A DNA stretch of 64,000 nucleotides from Balamuthia mandrillaris (Eukaryota; Discosea; Longamoebia; Balamuthiidae). A model generated the notes under the pieces. It saw nothing but the letters and a program-made list of their open reading frames with translations, was not told the DNA's origin and made no database searches. Made by a program: the position numbers and the translations under genes. The stretch lies in contig JAVKOQ010000227.1 in NCBI GenBank assembly GCA_031835245.1, positions 1-64,000 on the forward strand. The letters run 5' to 3'. Positions 59,398 through 64,000 of this stretch are shown piece after piece. Numbering within the stretch: the stretch's first letter is position 1; each line of letters starts with the position of its first letter.

Positions 59398-60504
59398 ACT
59401 AGTTCTTCACTGTCAAACAACAAACTAAAATACCAACACCAAAAGGACAGTACTCCGAATCCTTAAAAGTTTGGTTTCTTCAACCGTCAACGCTTTAAAA
59501 TAGTATTGAATAGCTCATTCAGATTTAACCGTACCGTCAACCATTTTGAGCTGAAACAACTGCAGCAGCAGCGAGCTGGATCTGCGTTTCAAAGCTGCCA
59601 ACAGTCGCGTTGTCCTTTTAAGGGAGGTGAATTCCGAGTGAAGCGCCAATCGGCGGCGTCCACTCGGCCTTCCTCTACCTCTGCCTACCTTACCGATCTT
59701 AGCCAATGCAAGCAAACGAAACATAAAACTTTCTATTTACCAAGGCAGCGGTCTCACATCAAAGGTGTTTCCATAGTTTCAAGTGTAGACATAGCAACAT
59801 ACAACAAGGTTCACCAGAAAATAATTACCATGGTAACAGGTTTTTTAGAGTTTGGATAAATGTCGACTTTTCCTTTTTTAAAAAAATCAGTTTGGTCTAC
59901 AAAAAAAAAAAGAACAAAAGGAAGAGCAGAAGAACACGCTGATCGTTGTTAGTCACAAGTTTTTGCACAGGCGCATGATCTTGGTGAAAAGATTGGTATG
60001 TGATACACGAATTATTTTCATTCAGTTTTTTGTTCACCAACAGTGTTCCCAATTGTACCTGTTTGGTTCAAGATTTAATTGGCACCTCTCTCCCTTTTGT
60101 TGTGGCTGCAAAACTATGGTGACAGACCAGGACAGTTTTTGCCCGTTTCCCAGCTTCCCTTTATATATAAAAAACCTTTACCTAAATTTTTAGGAGGTCC
60201 AATTTCTACAAAAGCATGAACCCATAAGCCATTCACTAATTAGAAATTATCCAATTTCTACATGAGGGGCTACCCTTATTTTTTTTCCTGCAAGTGCAGC
60301 GTTATCCCCCTGGCACAAAACTTGGTTAGCTCCCTTGGTGTTGTCAGCAAACTGAAACGACGGCGGAGCAGGACAGTTCCTTCAAAGCGAAAAAGAAAAA
60401 AACATTTACAATACCACTTTAAAGGGAAGGAGAAAGAGAGCAGAGAGCAGAGAGCAGAGAGCAGAGAGCAGAGGGAGCGTAACGAGTTGGCTAACGATAG
60501 ATAA
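59398..60504. other. Spacer upstream of the Slo gene
   Basis: About 1.1 kb holding the Slo promoter and the 3' UTR of the orphan gene. The right half is AT-rich, with two copies of CCAATTTCTAC (60199 and 60249). A 117-codon open frame on plus (59506-59859) lacks an ATG near its start and shows no recognisable domain. Confidence 0.5.
60437..60476. repeat. Short AGAGAGC heptamer array
   Basis: About five units of the same 7-bp satellite seen in the LAMTOR3 intron, 38 kb away. Confidence 0.9.
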
Positions 60505-60921
60505 TCATATCAAGGAAATAAACTTTTGCAGCTGTTCAGGAGGCACTCGCACGTTGAGGTCTTGCAACAGCCAGTTTTGCTGTTTGAGGAACCGCCACTC
60601 TGCCATTTCTGTTTTGACTGTCAAAATGCCATCAGAGCTGATGGCCGCGTTCTTTCCCTCCAAGCTCGATCCAAACAGAGTCGCCTCTGCGATTTTGTAC
60701 CGCACAGTGGTCACCCCGACGTTGTTCTCAAGAAGAAAAGTGGCCCTGAGCGTCGTCTCCTTGGTGACGGGCACTGGAGGGAGGTCCGACGTGAAGAGTG
60801 ATACTTTGGGCGGAGAAGAGGAGAGGTCCTTGGTGAGCTTTATCGCGAAAAAAGAGTGTGAGCCGTTATCATCCACCGTCAATATTCCGTTCCAGAAAAA
60901 GGAGGGCGTGTTGCTTTCCAT
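60505..60921 (-). CDS. Orphan 138-aa protein
   Basis: Intronless. ATG at 60919-60921 (MESNTPSFFWNGILTVDDNG), stop TGA at 60505-60507. The frame stays open upstream but without an ATG. Alternating hydrophobic pattern (SFFAIKLTKDL, PKVSLFTSDLPPVPV, TTLRATFLLENNVGVTTVRY) suggests a beta-rich domain; the end is helical (MAEWRFLKQQNWLLQDLNVR, PPEQLQKFISLI). No signal peptide or membrane span. I recognise no family. It is tandem with PCMT, whose stop is 116 bp upstream of this ATG. Confidence 0.65.
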   Translation of the reverse strand: MESNTPSFFWNGILTVDDNGSHSFFAIKLTKDLSSSPPKVSLFTSDLPPVPVTKETTLRATFLLENNVGVTTVRYKIAEATLFGSSLEGKNAAISSDGILTVKTEMAEWRFLKQQNWLLQDLNVRVPPEQLQKFISLI

Positions 60922-61037
60922 CTGTTCTCTTTTGTTCTTTTTTTCTCTCTTTGGTTTATTTGACGACAGATAGGTTCGTGACGACACGTTATAAACAAGC
61001 TCCTCCCCTCCCCTCCTCCCCCTCCGGTGCGCCTCCA

Positions 61038-61615
61038 CTAGTTACTTTCTTTCACCAAAGGGACGTACCGCACTCCCATTATCTTTTTGGTGGTTACGTT
61101 GCCGTTTTTATCCTTGTCCACTTGCAATAGCGTTTGCTCAGACTCTCCCACTGGAATCACCAATCTTCCTCCTTTGAACGATGTGCCCATTTAGTCATCA
61201 AATGAGAGAGGAGAGGGAGAAACAAGTTACCGTTTTTAAGTTGTTGAACAAGAGCTTCAGGAAGCGTGGCAGCAGCAGCGCCCACATGTATACAATCAAA
61301 AGGAGCATCAGCAGGCTCGCCCGTCCATCCATCACCTTCCTTAAGGTCCACCCTCCCTGACTCCAAAAACAGAGGACAATCCTTCTTCAGGTTCTTTGTG
61401 CTCCACCGAACCAAATGGCCGAGTCGGTCAATGCCAATGACCTTTCCTGTCTCACCAACCATGTGTCCCAAGCATGCACAAAGATAGCCACTGCCTGAAC
61501 CCACGTCTAATACTTTTGCACTTTGAAAATGATATATCAGCCTTTTGCCTTCGAGAGGGAGAGAAAACAGAATACGAAGAGAACAAGACGAGAAAGAAAA
61601 AAGAGTGAGAGAAAG

Positions 61616-61657
<42 letters not shown>

Positions 61658-62135
61658 AAGGAAGCATTACCCAGGAACAGCATAGTCTTTGAGAAGCTCG
61701 AGACACATAGAGTGCATGTGTGGCGCTGAGATAGTTTGACCTGCAAATACGTATCAATACAACGTCGTACAAAAAAACATCGTGAGATAGAATGAGGTTA
61801 CAAACAAACCTGAGCCAATGCTATGAGGACGATCGAGGTAGGCCTCCTCAGGACTGGCTGCAAAGTGGCCTCTGTCCACAGCTCTCATGGCCCGCTCCAC
61901 TACCTCTGATTGTACAATTCCATACTCTATGGCGCAACAGAGAACACAACAGCAACGACAACAAAAATACATTATTGCGGTTGACTTTTTTTTTTTTGCA
62001 AACAAAACAAAAAAAAAGAAGAAAAGAAAGACCGAAGTGAGGCCACCACGACCGAGCGGTTTCTTTTTTCAAACCTTTCAGTCGGTCAATGAGTTCATCG
62101 TTGGAGGTCCCTTCTGCCCTGTATGAATACTCCAT
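61038..62135 (-). CDS. PCMT1: Protein-L-isoaspartate O-methyltransferase
   Basis: A SAM-dependent enzyme that methylates isoaspartyl residues in aged proteins and starts their repair. ATG at 62133-62135 (MEYSYRAEGTSNDELIDRLK). Exons read YGIVQSEVVERAMRAVDRGH, SPEEAYLDRPHSIGSG, QTISAPHMHSMCLELLKDYA, AKVLDVGSGSGYLCACLGHM (SAM motif I), GKVIGIDRLGHLVRWSTKNL, SGRVDLKEGDGWTG, PFDCIHVGAAAATLPEALVQ with QLKNGG, LVIPVGESEQTLLQVD and a final MGVRYVPLVKESN. Every PCMT block is present and in order, at about 225 aa, the usual length. Six or so exons; one intron carries a 37-bp GA run. No change in a key residue was seen. Confidence 0.95.
61618..61654 (-). repeat. (GA)n microsatellite in PCMT intron
   Basis: Pure GA run on plus; CT in the PCMT sense strand. 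Confidence 0.95.
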
Positions 62136-62394
62136 CCACCGTTGTTGTCTTTCCTCTAGAGGACCTTTTTGTATGTAAGCTGCTGCTGCTTGCTGCTACT
62201 GCTCGTACTCTTTTCTCTCTCTTGTGTGTTTTTTGTTCTATTTACAAAATAAAATAAATTTATTTTGTTGTTTGTTTCTAATAGGATAATAGCTGCATAT
62301 ACCCCTTGGGTAGAGGAGGAGGAGGAGGACGGGCAAGGAGGACGCCTTCCTCTCTGCCTCGCTTTTGCCTCTACATGTGATCCTGGACAGAGAC
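62136..62394. promoter_or_regulatory. Divergent promoter region, PCMT / fucosyltransferase
   Basis: 259 bp between two ATGs, with a TGCTGCTGCTTGCTGCTACTGCT stretch, an AT-rich block (62240-62290) and a GGA-rich block (62313-62333). No clear TATA box. Confidence 0.5.
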
Positions 62395-64000
62395 ATGATG
62401 CGAAATCAACGCTTGCACGCCACGCCGCGGCCCTCTTCTTATTCCTCTTGTGGACCATCAGCACCATTCTGTCTTGTTTTTGTGATGGTGTGTTTTACTT
62501 TTGCATTGGTCCCGTTTTGTCTGGACAGGCAAACTTCTTTGTTTCCCTCAACTAGCCAGTCTGTCGCGTTTGCCACTAGCAGTGTTCCTATGAAAGAGCT
62601 CTGCCGGGAACAGTTCGATTCTTCTTCTGCTTTTTCTGTGTCTTCTTTCTTGTTCTTGTTCTTGTTCTTGTTCTTGTTCTTCTTCTTCTTCTTCTTCTTC
62701 TTCTTCTTCTTCTTCATGTTCTTGTTCTTGTTCTTGTTCTTGTTCTTCTTTTTGTTCTTCTCCTGCTTCTTCTTCCTCCTCCTCGTTTCCCATTGGTTGC
62801 TAACAATAACAACGCAGCTGCCCCCAGATTGCTGTAACAGAAACGGAAGTTGAATGCGACTGTGATACTGACACTAAAGGCCATGAAAGAGACCAGCGGC
62901 GTGCTGCCTTGTCTGCCGCTGCTAATAGAGCTTCTATTCCTGGCATGAAGTATCATGTAAAAGAAGAAAACGAGATAGTGGCAGTGCTATGGGACAGTCA
63001 ATGGGGTAATCCATTCTACTGGGGCGCTGGAGATGTACTTACCTGCTTTTGCACATTCGCTTTGTTGCTATTCTCTTCGTTCTTGTTGACAGGGGTTTAT
63101 TTTTACAACGGTAAGGTGGTGCCAATGCCAAACTATGCAGGCTACGTTATTCAAAAGACGCAATGCCCTATCAAGTGCACGTTCACCATGGAGCGAAGCA
63201 TGATCACCATTGCGGATGTTGTCCTCTTCGATCCATGCATGTGGGGCACGGACAGCGAGTGGAAGGAACGACCACCGTTCCTCCCGGAGAAGAGAGAGGG
63301 GCAGAGCTGGGTATGGTATGCCTACGAGCAAGAACATTACTTTAGGTTGTTGGGCAGTCAACCTTACTTGCAACTGTTTGACCACAACATGACCTACTCG
63401 CAACATTCATTCGTGCAAATAACGTTCATGTGTGCATGGGGCTCTAAAGAGTTTGAGCATCTGCGACTACCGCCGCCTCCAAAATCCTCTGACTTAAAGG
63501 TTGTTTGTTTGTTATTGTTTTTGTTATTGTTTTGTTTTTGCTTTTTCGTTTTTTTGTTTACTGGTAAGTGCATCAACATGAGTAGGTGGCTTTCATTGCG
63601 AGTAATTGTGCATCGGGTGGAGCTGCAGAAAGGACTGTATTTGTCAAAGAGTTAATGAAATACATTCCAGTTGACAGGTAAGGTCTGCTCTCTCTCTTTG
63701 CGTTTAGCTAAAGACCACTCACTGATTAAATATGAACCCGCTGCAGTTTTGGTCTCTGTCTGCACAACAAAGACCTTCCTGAAGGTAAAGGCTGGCATAC
63801 TTCTTTCGGACAAATGATGGACATAAAGATGGATACCATTGCCAAATACAAATTCTTCCTGGCCTTTGAGAACACGGACCAAGTAGAGGACTATGTCACA
63901 GAGAAGGTCATGAATGCGTTATTGGCAGGCACCCTTCCAGTCTACCGTGGAGCTCCCAACAGTACGTATAGTTGCACTGTCCTATTCCTTATTTGAAGCT
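62395..64000 (+). CDS. Glycosyltransferase family 10 (alpha-fucosyltransferase), 3' end outside window
   Basis: A Golgi type II membrane enzyme transferring fucose from GDP-fucose to N-glycan or Lewis-type acceptors. The ATG at 62395 gives MMRNQRLHATPRPSSYSS, followed by a signal anchor FCLVFVMVCFTFALVPFCL. A likely intron at 62638-62831 (phase 0) contains the CTTCTTGTT microsatellite. Next come VAVLWDSQWGNPFYWGAGD, ITIADVVLFDPCMWG, ERPPFLPEKREGQSWVWYAY with EQEHYF, and FDHNMTYSQHSFVQI, matching the GT10 W-M-T-Y region. Then VAFIASNCASGGAAERTVFV and, diagnostic, YKFFLAFENTDQVEDYVTEK with VMNALLAGTLPVYRGAPN, the GDP-fucose-binding C-motif (animal: YRFYLSFENSxxxDYITEK). The last complete exon ends at about 63960 (N|gtacgt); the C-terminus is cut by the window edge. 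Linkage (alpha-1,3 or other) is not decided. Confidence 0.9.
62649..62746 (+). repeat. (CTTGTT)n/(CTT)n microsatellite in fucosyltransferase intron
   Basis: TTCTTG and CTT units on the plus strand, which is the sense strand here. Read through, it would give runs of Phe and Leu, so it is better taken as intron. Confidence 0.9.

Noticed and set aside
59506-59859. 117-codon plus ORF upstream of the Slo gene.
   Set aside because: It has no ATG at its start, no domain and lies in a promoter region.
62640-62853. Phe/Leu-rich hydrophobic segment in the fucosyltransferase frame.
   Set aside because: It is a CTTGTT/CTT microsatellite followed by a stop; splicing it out restores a normal GT10 stem.

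Overview
The window is about 64 kb of nuclear DNA from an intron-rich, gene-dense unicellular eukaryote. Genes carry many short GT-AG introns (about 50-200 nt), spacers are a few hundred bases, and both strands are used almost equally. The gene set includes BTAF1/Mot1, Rab2, RAD54B, LAMTOR3, VIPAS39, ENTR1, a Slo-type potassium channel, an ICE2-family protein, a RING-MATH TRAF protein, UBIAD1 and a family-10 fucosyltransferase. This fits an amoebozoan or a unicellular relative of animals and fungi; a Balamuthia- or Acanthamoeba-like amoeba is only a guess. I see no prokaryotic operon, CRISPR array, tRNA gene, rRNA gene or intact transposon.

Layout. 0-10.5 kb: the transcriptional ATPase BTAF1/Mot1 (+) converges on Rab2 (-). 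10.8-18.7 kb: an FG nucleoporin of the Nup153/Nup1/POM121 type (+) converges on RAD54B (-), with 47 bp between stop codons. 18.8-23.5 kb: an ICE2-like ER membrane protein (+), a DHHC palmitoyltransferase (-) and LAMTOR3 (-), with a very AT-rich island at about 19.26-21.2 kb. 24-29 kb: a PARP-finger/BRCT/SAP protein (-) head-to-head with a multi-SAP protein (+), then an EMAPII/Arc1-type tRNA-binding protein (+) with a mitochondrial-like N-terminus. 29-37 kb: VIPAS39/VPS16B (-), a TRAF-like RING/MATH protein (-) and an ABCG half-transporter (+). 37-43.4 kb: a RhoGEF (DH-PH) (-) and tRNase Z long form/ELAC2 (-). 43.6-50.8 kb: an ENTR1/SDCCAG3-like protein (+), a second SAP protein (-), a UBIAD1/MenA prenyltransferase (-), a low-complexity protein with a triplicated 58-bp repeat (-) and a protein with a pterin-carbinolamine-dehydratase-like domain (+). 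50.8-64 kb: an MFS transporter (-), a Slo/BK-type K+ channel (-), an orphan 138-aa protein (-), PCMT (-) and an alpha-fucosyltransferase (+, cut by the window end).

The genes do not form one pathway. Three themes recur: chromatin and DNA repair (BTAF1, RAD54B, the PARP-finger/BRCT/SAP protein, two other SAP proteins), endolysosomal trafficking (Rab2, LAMTOR3, VIPAS39, ENTR1, DHHC) and membrane transport (ABCG, MFS, Slo). The most unusual points are the catalytic-domain-less PARP-finger/BRCT/SAP protein divergently paired with a multi-SAP protein, intronic microsatellites that always place the pyrimidine strand in the sense strand, the 58-bp repeat read in all three frames, the composition switch inside the ICE2 gene, the atypical calcium-bowl position of the Slo channel, and a large low-complexity insertion in the OB fold of the tRNA-binding protein. 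Gene models were built by eye from reading frames, splice consensus and remembered family motifs. Exon edges given with exact coordinates were checked in the sequence; the others are approximate.
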